A stretch of 64,000 nucleotides of DNA. Origin: Bugulina stolonifera (lineage: Eukaryota > Bryozoa > Gymnolaemata > Cheilostomatida > Bugulidae). A program made the translations under genes and the position numbers. Within the stretch, counting starts at the first letter, position 1. Each line of letters begins with the position of its first letter. Shown in pieces: positions 23,187 to 37,405 of this stretch. The notes beneath the pieces are model-generated. The model was not told where the DNA came from and did no database searches. It worked only from the letters and a program-made list of their open reading frames with translations. The stretch covers positions 12,979,072 to 13,043,071 of the forward strand of contig OW285189.1 of NCBI GenBank assembly GCA_935421135.1, given 5' to 3'.

Positions 23187-26100
23187 ATGTCTAGTCATGA
23201 AAGTTAGTATCAGTCCTATGGCATTCACGTTGACTATGTGTTGCCTATTACCAAGTCCAAGTGGCTAAGCAAATGCAGCTGTGAGCTGAAACTCCAAGTT
23301 AAATTCGACTGAGCTATATTTTTTAATTAAAAATTCGGTATAATAATTTGAATTAAATTTTTTTACTGTGGATAAATTTTCATTTCTTTTGTGTTATTTG
23401 TAATTTTTCCGTTTTTTACTCTAACTCTGCTCTCCTCTGACAGTGACTCTTGCCTTTCTCTCCGAGTCTGACTCTCAGCGCTTCTTCTTACTCACTAGAT
23501 ACTAGCGCTCTTGAACAAAGGTGTGCATTGATGTCTTCTATCTATGCCCAGCATTGATCTCCATATTGCTATTATGTTAGTAGGCCTAACTACATTTTAG
23601 TTGGTAATTTGCCTTTTTGGTTTTTTAGTTAAAAAATGTTTAATGCAAAAGCTCTGGGTTTGTTGGTCACAGTTATTAAAACGCCATACCTAATAGTAGC
23701 CTAAGCTGTGGGCCTAGTAGTGGGTTTTATATATGCGATTCATTCAGCATATTATAATTATGCCAGGAAGATGATTACCAGTGGTTATCTGTTCCTTTAC
23801 AAATATAGAAATCAATTAACTCTTGATTAGCACGTTATGAGAGTGTTATTTTTCCAGGCCTAAAAATGCTTCATTTGGTGTTTCGCTATTTTTTTGCATT
23901 GCAGTTCCTATTCTCTACCATTCTAATACACATTATATAATTATAAAGTAGCAATTTTATAACATCCATATTAAATATGGATGTTATAAAATTGCTACTT
24001 TACAATTTGTGGTTTTACACTGACAGCTCTGAATTTTCAATTGTTGCAGGTGTGAGCTGTGATTCATGTATGAAAGCAAACTTTAAAGGAAGAAGATACA
24101 AATGTCTAATTTGTTATGACTATGATCTATGCAGTACCTGCTATGAATCTGGTGTAACTACTGGTAGACACTCCACTGATCACGCAATGCAGTGTATACT
24201 AACTCGTGCAGATTTTGGTAGGTATTAGGATACTGTACAATGCTCTAGCTGTTATATAAATAGATCATGGATCGATAAAAAAGTTGATCAACCCTTCATA
24301 CTTCTAGATTAGCCTGTTTGGACAACTTTTGTACATTTGGTGAATTTATAAAACTTGTACAGTCATGGTCACCATCCAAGGCTTAACTAGATATTATGCA
24401 GTACATGTACTTCGGAAAATCTTAATGGCACTTCATTTTGTTACTGGGGGTACCAGGACAGAAAACTGAAGTTTTGACATGATTCTATTGTTATTTCTCT
24501 ATTATATAAGCCTACATGTACTTGAAAAGAATGAATGACATTCACTTTAAATTGCATAGTAAGCAGGCAGACTACTAAAATTTGTCAAGCACTTTCCACT
24601 ACATTGCTATTATAATCTGAAAGATAATATTGAAGACATCTTTCCTGTTGTCCACAAAGACACTGATGTAAGCTATGACAATAGAAGTTACTTTGTTTGT
24701 ATAAGTACATCTTTAGCAGGTGCTTCATAACTAACTTAGTTGTTGGCCAATGTGATTAATAACTGAGTTCACATCAACTAATTGTCACCTACATGCAATT
24801 CCTAAGCTAGCAACACATAGCCCTACATAATGTAAATGTGAATACAACAAAGGTGACTTCAATAGCATTTATTTTATATTGTGGATTGGTAAGTGTATGA
24901 AGACTTAACACTGTCCTTGTAGTAACGTGCATTAGACTGGACCTACTTGGCACTACTAAGGTCCCTGTTTAGAAATATTCTAATACTATTCTTTTCAAAT
25001 CTGCTCTATTTGCAACTGCTTTATGTTGTCGTTATAAGCTAACTTCACTGATGGCTCAGTGTGAAGTAGGCACTAGACCATGATAGGGTATCTGCATTTT
25101 GGTTCAATTTGGGGTGCTTTTATCTTTCCTAGTTTTTTCACATTTTCTTGAGATGCACAGTGTGCGATTCATTCTCACACTGTCGCTATGATCCCATGCC
25201 ACATCCAGTTGTCCTATATCTTTATTATATTGGACATTTTCTGAAAAGTTGTGTTCACTTATAAACCAATATAAAAGGATTTCTATTGTGTAAAAGGTTC
25301 AAATATAATATTGAAAACCTATTTGCTGCATTACCTACCACATCGGTGCTCAGCATGTACTGCTAGTACCAAGATTATCCATCAATGATTTTATTCGGAA
25401 GAACTTACTGAGAATCTATAGTAAACATTCACATATACTGCATTATTTTGTAGAACTGTAGGCACGTAGGTTTCATAATATGGTCACCTTTTTCAATATG
25501 CAGTATCTTGAGTTTGTGAGATTTTACAAGCCTGTGGTGTGTTTTAGAATTATACTATGGAGGTGACTCGATATCCTCTGACCACCCTCAATCATACACA
25601 TGTCCTTACTGTGGTAACATGGGCTACTCTGAGGAAACTCTCTCTGAACATGTAACTTCCCAGCATAGCGACTCCAGTGCTGAAGTTGTAAGTCAATTAT
25701 TCATATTCATTTTATATTATTGTGGTGTATGTTATACATCTTCAACAATTTTGTAAAGGACTGAAAATCACTACAAGTGTAGACACATGGTTTCAAGTTT
25801 CTACAATTTTCTCTGTTGGAGGCGAATAACTGATTATTGGTTTCACATGATGGTGTCGTTTGATGTAATACGGTATGTAGCATAGCTAGTAGTGCATGTA
25901 CATGTACATCGTATTTACATAGCTGTATATTCTGTTGTAACAATAGTCTATATCTTCATTGGTATGTTTTGCTGCAGATTTGTCCTATATGCGCTTCACT
26001 GCCTGGTGGTGACCCAAACATGGTGTCAGATGACTTCCAGGACCACCTGGCTATGGAGCACAGGACTGGAAGAGGTAGTTTATTTGAAGCGGCGGAGATG

Positions 26101-28463
26101 CCAGGTATGCACAGAGCACAGAGGAGACTCGCCACAGCTAGAAGGGGAGGCAGACAGCGCCACTACACACCATCAGCAGCCAGTAGTATATCTAATAATC
26201 ACTCACCCATACTACGGGAGTCAATGGACCCTATAGCTGGTATGTTCATGGAACAGTTCTACCAGGCCTCATGAGGGGCACCTGTTTTCTAATAGAATTA
26301 TTGTGGGGCAACAACATTTCGCTGTACAGTCCCAGCTTTTCACAATTAGTCCTCTCTTGTTGTCTCTTCACATGTTAATTTGAGAATAGTTAGCTGCACT
26401 CATGTGTATAGAAATATAATTCTCAACTTGTGAGCACCCAATAAATCTTTGTTGTGAAAGTACGAAAATTAACAAACAGGGGCCAGGTCTCTTACTGGGT
26501 ATAAGAACTGGCACCTGGACCTGTTTGGTTAACCTCCAACATGGTGGGATATAGTAAAGGTGTTGAACTTAGTGAAAAGCCTTTCCCATTCCTAACAGTA
26601 TTCATTTGCTGTTTTATTAAAATGAACCACGTGGATGTAGTACTGACTCCTACAAGCCAAACTTTTAGACCACCTCGGCAACAATGTGGGAAGATTGTAG
26701 TTGCTACTCAAAATTATCCTACCGCCGTAGGCTTATTGTGAACCCAATTCCTAATAGAGAAATGAAGCTCCAACTAGCCTACCACTGAGTGGCAATCAAG
26801 CTCAAGAATTAATTTGCTCACAGCTTTCCTATGCTGTAAAAAGCTTTGACTAGAGCTAGGTATTATCTACTAATTGGATGGGTGGGGACTACATTATATA
26901 AGACATGTACATGTGGCTAGGGTGAGTTGTGCACATGTATATAGGCCTATATATAGCAAAGATTGTTACCTATTTGTTCTCTGGCTTGTTGTAGAACTTC
27001 TATCACACCTATCTGGAGTACACAATAGACTTAACATGAGGAATACCCCTCAGCAGTTAAGAGAAATACAGATGCAGATAGAGGCAGAACGGCAGGCAAT
27101 TAGGTTTGTTCTGGCCATTATTTGTTACAATGTTCATATTCACTAGGTAGATGTTGTTACTTGAATGTTCACTTGATCATATTATACACAGACCCACCAC
27201 ATTTATGTTGTGTAGTGTCTTCATTACTCACTCAAGATAGTACATGGTTTTAAAAAATCGGCATAACAAGTGTCTGGTGATACTATACTAGTTACTGCAT
27301 GAGCCCATTTTATAGGGTATGTTTGTGAAATACAGTAAGTTTTTTTATTCATTGGGCCGGTAACTCTGTTTTTTGTAACATCTGTTGTCCCCCGTACCTT
27401 CCATCATATTTTCAACCCAACTTCTTGCATATTGACGGAAAACTATAGTATAATAAAAATAGTTACTTTTAGGATATATACATATGGTTTATTGTACTGC
27501 ACGTTTACTCTTCTAGACCACAACATTGGTAAATATAATCATTTTCCATTGCAGAATTCCTACAGAAAGCCTCTCATCGTACCATCGGGAACATTTGCAG
27601 CGGCTGCCAAGACGTGCTGGTATGCTGTATGAACCTGTCCCTCATGGATCCTCGGCAAACAATGCAAATGGTGAATCCGCAAGGTCTTCCTCTAATGCTC
27701 AACCGTCATCATCTTCAAGTTCCAGTCAGGCTAAGCCTACACTACTAGACAAGTAAGTGCTCTCTCTGTTATCAAGTGTAGCACAGTACTTGTTGCTCTA
27801 CTATACAATTGTGTATATGCAAGTGTGGTATAATAGACGAAGTTGAAGGTGATGTTGATTCACTGTGGTATTACCAAGTCACAGTCACACAGACACCTTC
27901 CTTTGTACTTAGTAACTGTGTAAGAGGATAATAGTTCTCTCCTTCCTAATAGGAATCAGTTTAGAGAAGCAAAAGGAAATGTTTTCTATACAAGCTTATT
28001 ATAAATTTGTTGTAAATGATGTGTTGCTAGGTTTCCATTGTTGGAACTGGACCACAGTTCTCAAATGTGCTCTAAGAACTGAGCCTGAACCATGGAAACT
28101 CACTGTATGAGATTACCAATGCTGCATTTTCAAGTATTGGACTTGTACATTTGTAGATACTTAGAAGGCCCCAAGATTGAAGGAAAAGCGTTAGAAGAAA
28201 GAGAGAAAACTAATGCAGAACGTAGTTTGTTTATACAAGAAGTCATGCTAGCCACATTAACAGATCCCGATCTATCTATTAAAAATCCTTTAGACTCTAT
28301 AGACCCTCTAGGAGAAACTAGGTCACCAAATAGTCCAAGTTCTGTCAAGGAGTCGGCAGGTTTAGCTCCCTTATCAGCTGGTGTTGGTGCATTGTCACTT
28401 ACAGGTAATCCAACTGACAATCAGGAAGAAACTAGGAGCAGAGCAAATCTTCCTCAACTATAG
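23187..28463 (+). CDS. KCMF1: E3 ubiquitin ligase KCMF1 (ZZ zinc finger, Di19-type fingers)
   Basis: Seven exons, 23187-23202, 24050-24217, 25548-25687, 25978-26239, 26995-27103, 27555-27752 and 28157-28463, keep phase throughout and give 399 residues (human about 381). The N-terminus MSSHES runs into a ZZ finger (about 7-60) with C9xxC12, RRYKCLICYDYDLCSTCYES and the closing HSTDHAMQCILTRADF. Two further zinc motifs follow: YTCPYCGNMGYSEETLSEHV with H101 (80-101) and ICPICASLPGGDPN with H131/H136 (110-136), the Di19-like region. ESMDPIAELLSHLSGV and a Gln/Glu-rich coiled segment follow. ERSLFIQEVMLATL near the C-terminus matches the conserved KCMF1 tail. Known role: an E3 ligase that works with UBR4 in protein and autophagy-linked turnover. 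The first exon has only 16 coding bases, and its donor GTTAGT is the weakest border. A poly(A) signal AATAAA is at 28827-28832. Confidence 0.95.
23944..24002. repeat. Perfect 59-bp palindrome in KCMF1 intron 1
   Basis: Two arms of 29 bases are exact inverted copies around a single central base at 23973. The palindrome ends about 48 bases before the exon 2 acceptor, so a pre-mRNA hairpin would form next to the splice site. Confidence 0.95.
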
Positions 28464-28946
28464 TTATATTTGTAAGCTTGCTGTTTGTACCGGTGCATAT
28501 TTAATAATATAATATGGTGAACAGCATCCACTTTAGGGGTGCTACAACTAGGACACTGAGAGATGTGTTAGTCTTGGATAGTAGTCTATGTGTAGAGTCC
28601 GGCTAGACCAAGACTTTGACTTTTAACCTTGTTTGTGAGTTCACTGTTCAGTATCTTAGACGTTGCTGGCTTTTTAATTTGGCAGTTAGTTTGTAGCTCA
28701 ACTCATGGATGTTATGCTGCTTAGTACATTGAATTTATCAAAAACAATTAACTTATCAACTGAAACATTATACTTGTAATTCTTCTCAGAGATTTTTATG
28801 AAGGTATATCATTTTCTAAAATGATAAATAAAACCACTTGATTATTTTACATATCTACTTTTATTTGGCTGAGCTAAGCACTAGTAACTGTAACTATGCT
28901 TACTAAATTTTATAAAGATGGCTGCAATCTAAATACTGAAGAATAA
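28464..28946. terminator. Shared 3' end of convergent KCMF1 and ALG6
   Basis: Between the two stop codons are an AATAAA on the plus strand (28827-28832) and one on the minus strand (complement of 28860-28865). Cleavage 10-30 bases past each signal would make the two 3' ends overlap. Confidence 0.7.
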
Positions 28947-31900
28947 TCAACTTGACTTTAGCTTAGTAACAGAATCACTGCTGATTAACTGGTAGTTTAA
29001 ATACAAATAAAGCAATGTAAAATGTCCGCATGAGAAAAGTGATACAAGAACTGGCCATAGGTCTGGAAGTCTTTCTGGTGGTGGTAAGAATGCAGCACAT
29101 CCGGTGAGAACCAACATTCCAAGGATTGAACCAAGTACCTGCAATGTTTATCAACAATATTACCAAAGTGCAGATGTGGCTGCATTCAAATATCGGAGTT
29201 GCCCTCTCATACACTATGTAGACACCCGAGGACACAACTCTGAATAACATCACTGAGTAAGTGGTGAACTCTATTCACAGAATTTCTTTAAAGCTCTAGG
29301 TAAGACTTTACAATTCACAAATAAACAAAGTATGCTAAACTATATTACAAGCATTGTAAACCATTAATTATATTAGGTAATGAGAAGCTGGGGGACCACT
29401 TCTTATTACTGTATGATTGAGAATATTTGTACTACACCTAGAACCCTGGTGATTAATGACTTTGTCGCAACCAAAACAGAGTTGTATAGCACTCTATGAT
29501 TCAAAGAGCAACATCTCCAGCTGTCTTTTGTTTCAATGACTCTCTGCTTATATAAGTAAATAACCAATATCGCAGGTGGTCCTATCAACTCTTACCATTA
29601 GTTTGTTGATAAGACTATCCAACTGAGACTTGTACAGGATGAACATGAGACTTGTGAAAGGTAAAGTGGTTGCTACTGTAGCCACCAGCAGTCCATCTTT
29701 AAGTAGTAGAGGCAGCATGCTGGAACAGAATTAATATACCGGTGCCGTCTTTACAACTAAAAACTCTATTACAAAAGGAGCTGATGAAATGTAATTAGAT
29801 TATTTTTATCTTAATGGGTGTTTATTAAAGTTTTGGGTAAGGGGAAACCCCCTTACCTTTTTAGGCATAATTTCTGGTATTATATTTTTTTTATTCTGGA
29901 AGCAAAGTTGAATGCAATGTATAGGTATACTAGTAGCAGCTTATTGTAAAATGAATGATTCATGTAATGCATTTGAGTTCATATTTGTATTCATCTTGGG
30001 AGACATATTATTATTTGTTTTGCAGGTGGGGAACTGGTCAGAGTTGAAACACAATAATACAGGATAATATAATTTACAATGTAATACAAAATATCATGTA
30101 GAAGCATGCACAATTTGCTAACATTATTATGGCCACTTACCTAAAAATTGAGACTAAAGAAAATAAAGTGACAGCAAGCGGTTCCACTTCAACCAACAGT
30201 AAAGCTGATCTAGAATCCATATAGAGATACAGGATGAGATGGAAATGTATTAAGTAATCTATAACCTAGTCAACAGGTCAAGATTCCAACATACATTGTA
30301 CATGTTGGATAAATGCTCTACCAGTGTGAAATGTGTATACATTGCAAAACTCATGCAAAGCCTAATTGTCATCACAATGTGAATAAGATGCAGTAGGTTA
30401 TCTGTGAAAAGGCAAACATTTGCGTATGATCAACAGCTATAATATCAAGATGTAGAGTATATACAAGTACATTACACTGATATACTCACATAACGGGAAC
30501 CAGAATTGTCTTCTCGTGCACCTGATAGGAGAATAGGAAAAATCCCAGAGATGAGATAATCTACAACATATGATCTTGATTCTAGAACATACATTGTATA
30601 TAACTATATACATAGGAAGCAGTAGTATATGTGTGCTGTTCATTGATGACAACCTATCTACATGTTTGTTCAATGTCTGATCTACTACGATGCACTAGCG
30701 TAAGGACACAACCAGAACGTAATCATGAAATTTGACCAGATGATACTGACAAGTTGTCAGAGAAAGAATACCAACCCAATCCATGAAAACCTTACCAAAG
30801 AGTATTTGAAGTTAGTCATCGTTGGCTTTGTGAACAATTTGATTGAAGATGGAAGTATAGATAGAAGTGTTGTCACTGCACTAAAATATTAACAGCATCC
30901 TATTGGCACAAGTGTAAACTAGCAGATATGTACTAATCCATGAACATGTGGAACACTAGCGCATCAACAGTCTGGCTGTGAAACCACGCTGTATCAAAAC
31001 TCATTGTATAATGTATAATACACGGCACATTCTACTACAGACAATGTATGTACATTATTATATTATTGTATACTTCAATATAATTGGAAATCACTATAAT
31101 CGTTTTAGCACCATGTCAGTCCTTTTAAAAAGATTACTAAGTGAATAAATAGGAAAGAATTTCTGGAAAAAGGGCCAAATCAACGGAATTGTGATTACTC
31201 ACTCACCATAAGGTAACTATTGTGGGTTGAGGTAACAGCGACTTTATTTTAAAGATGACATTGACAGAGCACCAGAAATTTGAGACTTTATCCTGAAATT
31301 TGTTATAAAAATAAACAATGACATAAATGATAAAATAAAAAATATACATGTTGTATAACCAAATATAGTTGAGTACGAATGGAAATGATGATGTTAGAAA
31401 TGGAGTTACAATATACATTCAAATGCACAGCCAATCTACTTTTAGTGATTTGTATACATAATCACCACCATTTCATGTTCTCATTCTACCATTAACCACT
31501 ATTTTGTACAAGAACTACCTCTTTATGTACATTTATAATCACATGTACTGTACATGTACTGAACGTATAGAAACTATTATTATACATCAACATCAGCCTT
31601 ACCTCAAACAGACCTCTTGAAAAAGGGAATAGTCTTTGAACCACAGCTAATGCATCGTCCTTTGACTTGAGAAATGGAGCCCAGCAACAAAGGAATGCTG
31701 CTATAACAACTGCACCAACACATACAATTTTTCCCAGCCTAAAATATGATTAATATACATGTACATACAAATCATGTAGGCTATATAACACGTATGTAGT
31801 CATGGTACAACATGATTAACTTACGACTTACACATTGTAGAAAAGTGACATACCTTTTCAAAAGTGATATCTTCTCATGCAGATAGTGGGCTAGAATATA

Positions 31901-34884
31901 AACAAAGAATGGCATGGCATGGTAGAGTTCCATCTGTTTATAGTTGAGAGCCAAACAGAAAGCCACTGACCCAAGCAGGATTCTACTCCTGTCCAATAGG
32001 GCCACTGCCAAGATGAAGAATCCAAGGCTAACATTATTATATCTACAGGTTCCAGTTAAAGTAATAATTGTATTATTTCTCATACAATAAAGGGAGGTTA
32101 GAGAATATGGAGCTTTTTTGGAATTACTCCCTCGTGATCATATTGTAACAAGAGAATACAACTCTAAAATTTGAGTAAATGTACGAATTCTTTAGTATAA
32201 ATATCTAAACACGGGAGTAAAATGACAAAACATATTTGTCACAACTACGTACAGTATCATTCACACGTATGTACGTATGTGTGTACGTACATACTGTATA
32301 TGAGTACGTAACAGAATTTAAAGCCATAGAAAAGGATACTGAAAGTGTCCATAGTCTATAAGAGACAATCCTGGGTAGAACAGAAGAGCTGATAACATAT
32401 GCCCAGATACCTGTAAATATTATAACACCATTACACAATATCTCTCTATGTAACACCATTACACAATATCTCATTATGTAACAGCATTACATGGTACCTA
32501 TCCATGTAACAGTCTTACATAGTACCTATCCATGTAACAGTATGATACCTGACAATATACATGACTATAGGAATCATCTAATGCACGGCTGTAGAGTATA
32601 AACTGATAGAAGATGAGCATGTTATGCTCCCAAAGGTTCCACCTCTTTAGCAGTTTGAAGCCGATAGGAAAATTTATTATCTTCTGTTACTAATGATTTG
32701 CATCACCATTCAGGGAGAAATAGCTTTTAAGAAATGATATGGACACAAACACTAGTATAGTATACCACACGCTTACAGTAGAATCGTGTGACATGGACAC
32801 AAACATTATAACAGTATACACTATGCATACCACATACGCTTACATGCTAAACTTTGACTTGGAACTTTGACCCTATTAATCAAGTTGTGATAGCCTAGTT
32901 TTTCTGCAGTTGGTCATGTTTTGAAAAGCAGTAGTTGTAATTTTACTCGAGACAAGTACATTAACAATTATATCAAGGATATAACAAGAAATCACCTTTA
33001 TAAACCACTACTAAACTATAGAGTGTTAGTTGGTTAGATTGGAATTTTTACATCAAAATAATGTACAGTTTGCCTAAAAAAATGAATATTCTACATGGTT
33101 GTAATGCTACTTTGAAGGTTTTAATTTAGAAAATGCTCAAGTTTTATTCACAAATGAATCTGTGATATCGCTTGCGCAAAGAAGTGTGGGCGTGGCTAGG
33201 CCCTACTAAACTTAGTTTAATAATAGAATAATTTAAACTTTTTCAACTTTGTTATGCACATGCCATTAGTCACATGTAGTGAAAGTGGTCTGTCTACTAA
33301 CATCAGTCAAGTGACCCATGTAGATGTTACAATGTTACACATACATTTACCTTGTTAGTGGATCCACAGCAGTAAAGAACAACACTAGGAATGTACACTA
33401 CCACATCACTCAAAAGCACTGCAATGCATAACAACAGTCTTTTTGTAACAGTGCTTTAGACCGATATTGAAGGTTATACATGCATCAACAGCATCGCAGT
33501 AAGTTAGTATTGCCACACATGAATATGGACAAGCTTCACAAGTTAGAATATTACACATGTAATAAAAATATATTATTTACTTTTCAATACAACTTCATAA
33601 ATAAATGAGTGGACAACTCCGATACTCACCGGAATATCTCATAAACAACTTATGATGGTGAGATTCCATCCCACGAGATGCGTGAAGTTCCACCCATGTG
33701 CTGTTGAACCACTGACCTCTACAAAAAATAGTATCCTACTGGAGATTGACTTGTCTTTCATATTCACTGACTGTCAGCACAAGACAAACTCGGCATACTT
33801 TGAAATGATTACTTACACCAATGAAGGATAGTGAATGGATGTGCATAACAGTTAGAAAATTAGTAATAGTACAACCATAATACATACACTTTTCCCACGA
33901 TCCAACTGTGGTAAGCAGTTAAGGGGGGATAGTCCAGCCCCCAGTACAGCAAGTCATTATCAGAAGAATTCTTGTACCTACAACCGATGCATGCATACAT
34001 AGAGAATGTCAGCTTGGTAAACTTTAACTACTAGAAGAATATACAGCATACATGTACATGACGTATAAAACATACCACTGAGAGGTTGGAAGATGAACTG
34101 TGATTTCCTGCCAATGTCTCTGAGCTTCATAGTCACCAAACATGGGAGCAGTGTTCATACCTACAGGTAATAGAACAATAACAGCCTTTATAATATTAGT
34201 CCATGATTGAGTACAATAGAACAACAATATTATATATGCCTAAAGCATCCCAGAAAACCCAAGAAACTCAGGTATTCTAGAATAATACACCAACAAAATT
34301 TCAACCACTGCTTCCTCCTCTAAGTTATCCTCACTTTTTCTGGCTAATATATTACCATTGACTATAATATAAAATAGTACAGATAGTACAAATGGAATTA
34401 CATAGTATATATGGTTATACACTGTTATACACAGATGGAGCCATTGTGTGTCACATTCAATGGTTTGGCTATACATACATCACAATCGCTACTCTACCGT
34501 GGACATCCTTGAAGACATTGCTATAACTTTGAAATGTGAAGCAACCATAATAAAAAGCTTTTATCTGATCATTAAATTTTGTACAAATCAGAGTTGAATA
34601 AGCATATGTTCAACTAAATGTAAAAGTGACTAATGCCATACTATACTATACTATACTATTAATAATACTATACTCGTACATGCCTCGATTCATACCATTT
34701 GCAGCCTGTGTACTCATTGAAATATTGTAAAACAGAAGTAATTTTCAGTTATTCTGAATTAACACAGCATGTTCATGGTGACCATTTAGACTTACAACTA
34801 CTTACCAGAATAAGGAAAGGTGCTCACTCCCCACTTTACGAACAATGAGAGGGCTACACATAAACATGTACTTAGGAATTCCAT
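28947..34884 (-). CDS. ALG6: Dolichyl-P-glucose: Man9GlcNAc2-PP-dolichol alpha-1,3-glucosyltransferase
   Basis: Fourteen minus-strand exons: 34884-34806, 34160-34076, 33977-33888, 33718-33630, 33418-33351, 32410-32340, 32042-31854, 31738-31603, 31292-31207, 30880-30796, 30560-30490, 30209-30141, 29719-29596 and 29138-28947. All phases agree; 477 residues (human about 507). The luminal loop [16 protein letters not shown] (32-47) contains the Asp proposed as general base in yeast Alg6. Other family marks are [59 protein letters not shown] [43 protein letters not shown] and YQVHEKTIL. The enzyme adds the first glucose to the lipid-linked oligosaccharide in the ER lumen and has about a dozen membrane helices. 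The start ATG directly follows an acceptor-like TGTTGCAG, so an upstream non-coding exon is likely. ALG8 is excluded by the NYKQMELYH and YEAQRHW wording. Confidence 0.95.
32416..32545. repeat. 32-bp tandem repeat in ALG6 intron 5
   Basis: About four imperfect units of the type ATGTAACACCATTACACAAT, followed by ATCTCTCT or a variant, start just before the exon 6 acceptor on the minus strand. Confidence 0.75.
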
Positions 34885-35024
34885 CTGCAACAGAAATAGT
34901 GAAGCTGTACTAACAGCAGGTATAATGACGCCGTTTATATGACTACACCAGCCTACAGTCCATTAGTCAAAACACTAATATTGTGGAAATTCTCTATGAT
35001 GACTATATCCATCGGCCTACTGGT

Positions 35025-35108
35025 AGGCATGGGAAAAAAATATTGATGACATATCATTGATATGTCATCAATATTTTTTCCCATGCCTACCAGTAGGCCG
35101 ATGGATAT
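35025..35108. repeat. Near-perfect 84-bp palindrome upstream of ALG6
   Basis: Arms of about 41 bases are inverted copies, differing only by one extra A in the left A-run (7 against 6), around a 1-2 base centre near 35067. It lies about 140 bp upstream of the ALG6 start codon, in either the promoter or the first intron. Confidence 0.93.
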
Positions 35109-35351
35109 GTTTATTGCAACACGGAATATGTACAAAACCCCAATTATGACGACCAATATGTTAGCTCAACAAAACCTTATTAAATTAAATTAAATTGGGT
35201 TAAAATTACCATACAGCATCACTCAGTGACAGGCACTGACGATGGAATTGATGGTACACATACAAGGCTGCAATAGCTGTGCCAAGTATTTTGCTCCCAG
35301 TTTGTAGGCAGGTCAGAACACACCTGTGGTACAAAGACCCAGTAGTCAGTA

Positions 35352-35436
35352 GACATCAGTGGGATTCGAACCCTGAACCTTCAGCGCTTTCGTGCCTCAG
35401 GGCAGGCGCTCTAACCCACTGAGCCACCTCCAACTA
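35352..35436 (-). repeat. tRNA-like SINE head or tRNA relic
   Basis: The minus strand has a perfect D-arm (GCTC-AGTGGGTTA-GAGC) and B-box GGTTCGAATCC. The T-stem pairs at only 3 of 5 positions, and the acceptor ends do not pair. It is therefore a tRNA-derived sequence, not a working tRNA. Confidence 0.65.
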
Positions 35437-36319
35437 AGTCTTTGGAGTTCAAACATGACAGCTTAATTGTCTCCAAGAAAAACAGTGCACAACAGCGACC
35501 AGTTCTCTGTCTAAATATGGTTATTGGATTGACATTACAGCTGTTGATAGCGTCATCTATGTGTTTTTATTAAGCGCATTATATCATAGCCAACTATGAG
35601 AGATTTTAGTTGCTTTCCTTATGAGATATTTTATGTTGGCTTCAAAACATGCTCAGAAGGTTGTCATCTTACTGCTTCAACCAGGTGTTAGACGTTTCCA
35701 TTCCCCCGAACACTGTTACTGTTCAATCTGTAAGTTTCTTATTCTGTAGGAAGCCTCGGAGCCTTCCGTTTTCAGATCACGGACACGTTCGTGGAGAGAA
35801 TACTCTTGGCTTAGGATCTCTTTACGTGTTTGCTTAAATTTTTATATTTACATCAATTAAAATATAAAATTAAAACAAACATTACACGGGAAGTTGATCA
35901 ATATTGCATGTCTTCTCTCATCGATTGATTGAATCTATTGATTCACAATCACAATGGATGAGCTTTCCGATTTAATAGTTGCTACTATCTAGATTAATTT
36001 ATGAACTATTTTGTCATCCTAAGATAATTAAGAACAAAGTTATAAATTATGAATATTAATACAGCTTGGCAGCTCAGTGGTTTAGTGTGACACATTGTAG
36101 TTTATTTGCTGCTAATACACTGCTCTACCAGTTTGTAAATAACCCTACTGACAAACAAAACTTTCAAACGAATATCAATTCAATGCTGCGTTGGTCGCAA
36201 AAGTGGTGCATATCGTTTATCATCGGGAGGTGCTCATTTTAGACTACAAGGTCACTCGTACCACCCTTGATGCCTCTAAATACGCTCATTAATACTTGCC
36301 TAGCAACTGTTAAGAAAAG

Positions 36320-37000
36320 ATGAAGTACTTGGGTGTTGTGCTACAGCCAAAGAAAAGACCTGATGAGCATATACGGGCTAAAGTAGGAAAAAGCCTAAAG
36401 AGAGTCATGGTCCAACGCGCTCTTCATAATGCTCTTCAAAAGTGCACAATTGCTGGCATACACCAGCCTTTGTAGGCCACATGTTGAATATGCCGTGGCG
36501 GCATGGAAGACTCCAAGGGAAACTCCACTCTTGGTTTCATCCGGAGAAATGTTCTCTCAGCTCCGCGACTGTCAAAAACACTGCGTACAAACAACTTGTA
36601 CACCCTGTCTTAGAGTATGCCTCAGCAGCCTGTGACTCAGTGTCTGATTCAACTGCTAACCGTATCGAAGCATCAGGAAAGACAAGTAGCACCAGCCTCC
36701 TTAGAAAACTGGACCTCCAACAGCTCTCTCAGCACTGCAGTGATAGATGCCTAAATATCAGTATCACCACTTCAATAAAGCAGTCATCGACAACTACATC
36801 CAGAGCGCCAGTTTCTCATAAGCTAGAAAACATGCCATACAGTACTTCATATGAACTTTGAACATGCTCCATCATCAGAGATCGTTCTTCATTCGTACTG
36901 CAAAGGAACTGAATTCTCTACCTGCTGGCAGTTCACTACTTATCCCTCAGTGTCTCTAGTCCCAAAACTGTCAAATTGCCTCTCATTGCCTCATATTGTT
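36320..37000 (+). pseudogene. Degenerate non-LTR retrotransposon reverse-transcriptase 3' part
   Basis: Fragments in two or three frames read as the end of a LINE (Jockey/CR1/RTE-like) reverse transcriptase: KYLGVVLQPKKRPDEHI, LLAYTSLCRPHVEYAVAAWK, AYKQLVHPVLEYASAACDS with TANRIE, and RSFFIRTAKELNSLPAG. Frameshifts and stops separate them, and the PHVEYA/HPVLEYA motif occurs twice, so two fragments may be joined. No endonuclease part is present. Confidence 0.75.
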
Positions 37001-37361
37001 GCATACTGAAAACAATAAACGACTTGCAAGAAAATGAGCTTTTTCAAGTCACAGCTGGATGGCAGTGACTAGGACAACTCAAGGTATAACAACTTGACTT
37101 CTTGTACCACCAACGGTGGCAGGCATCGTAATTATAAGGCACATTTATCACATTGAAGCAAAGAGCAAGATTGAAGTGGCATTAGATTCTAAATAATGAA
37201 GAGTTTTATTTACATGTATACATAAAGATAAGCATAGATAATTCCACAGAGGATAACTTTATGGATCACTCTATGTGGAGGTATACGCAAAATAATCTAA
37301 CGGCAAAGATAAGATGCTATCATTATCACATCTTTGATATACAATGTTTTTGATGCAAGGC

Positions 37362-37405
37362 TTTTATCTTTTGACTTTTGAGCAGTCAGAAACTTGCATA
37401 AAAAC
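37362..37405 (-). repeat. Tail fragment of family 1 SINE
   Basis: The minus strand reads GCAAGTTTCTGACTGCTCAA followed by an A-rich stretch, matching the 3' body of the SINE copies at 7255 and 16851. Confidence 0.5.

Noticed and set aside
35352..35436. Functional tRNA gene
   Set aside because: The D-arm and B-box are good, but T-stem and acceptor pairing fail, so it is a SINE head or relic.
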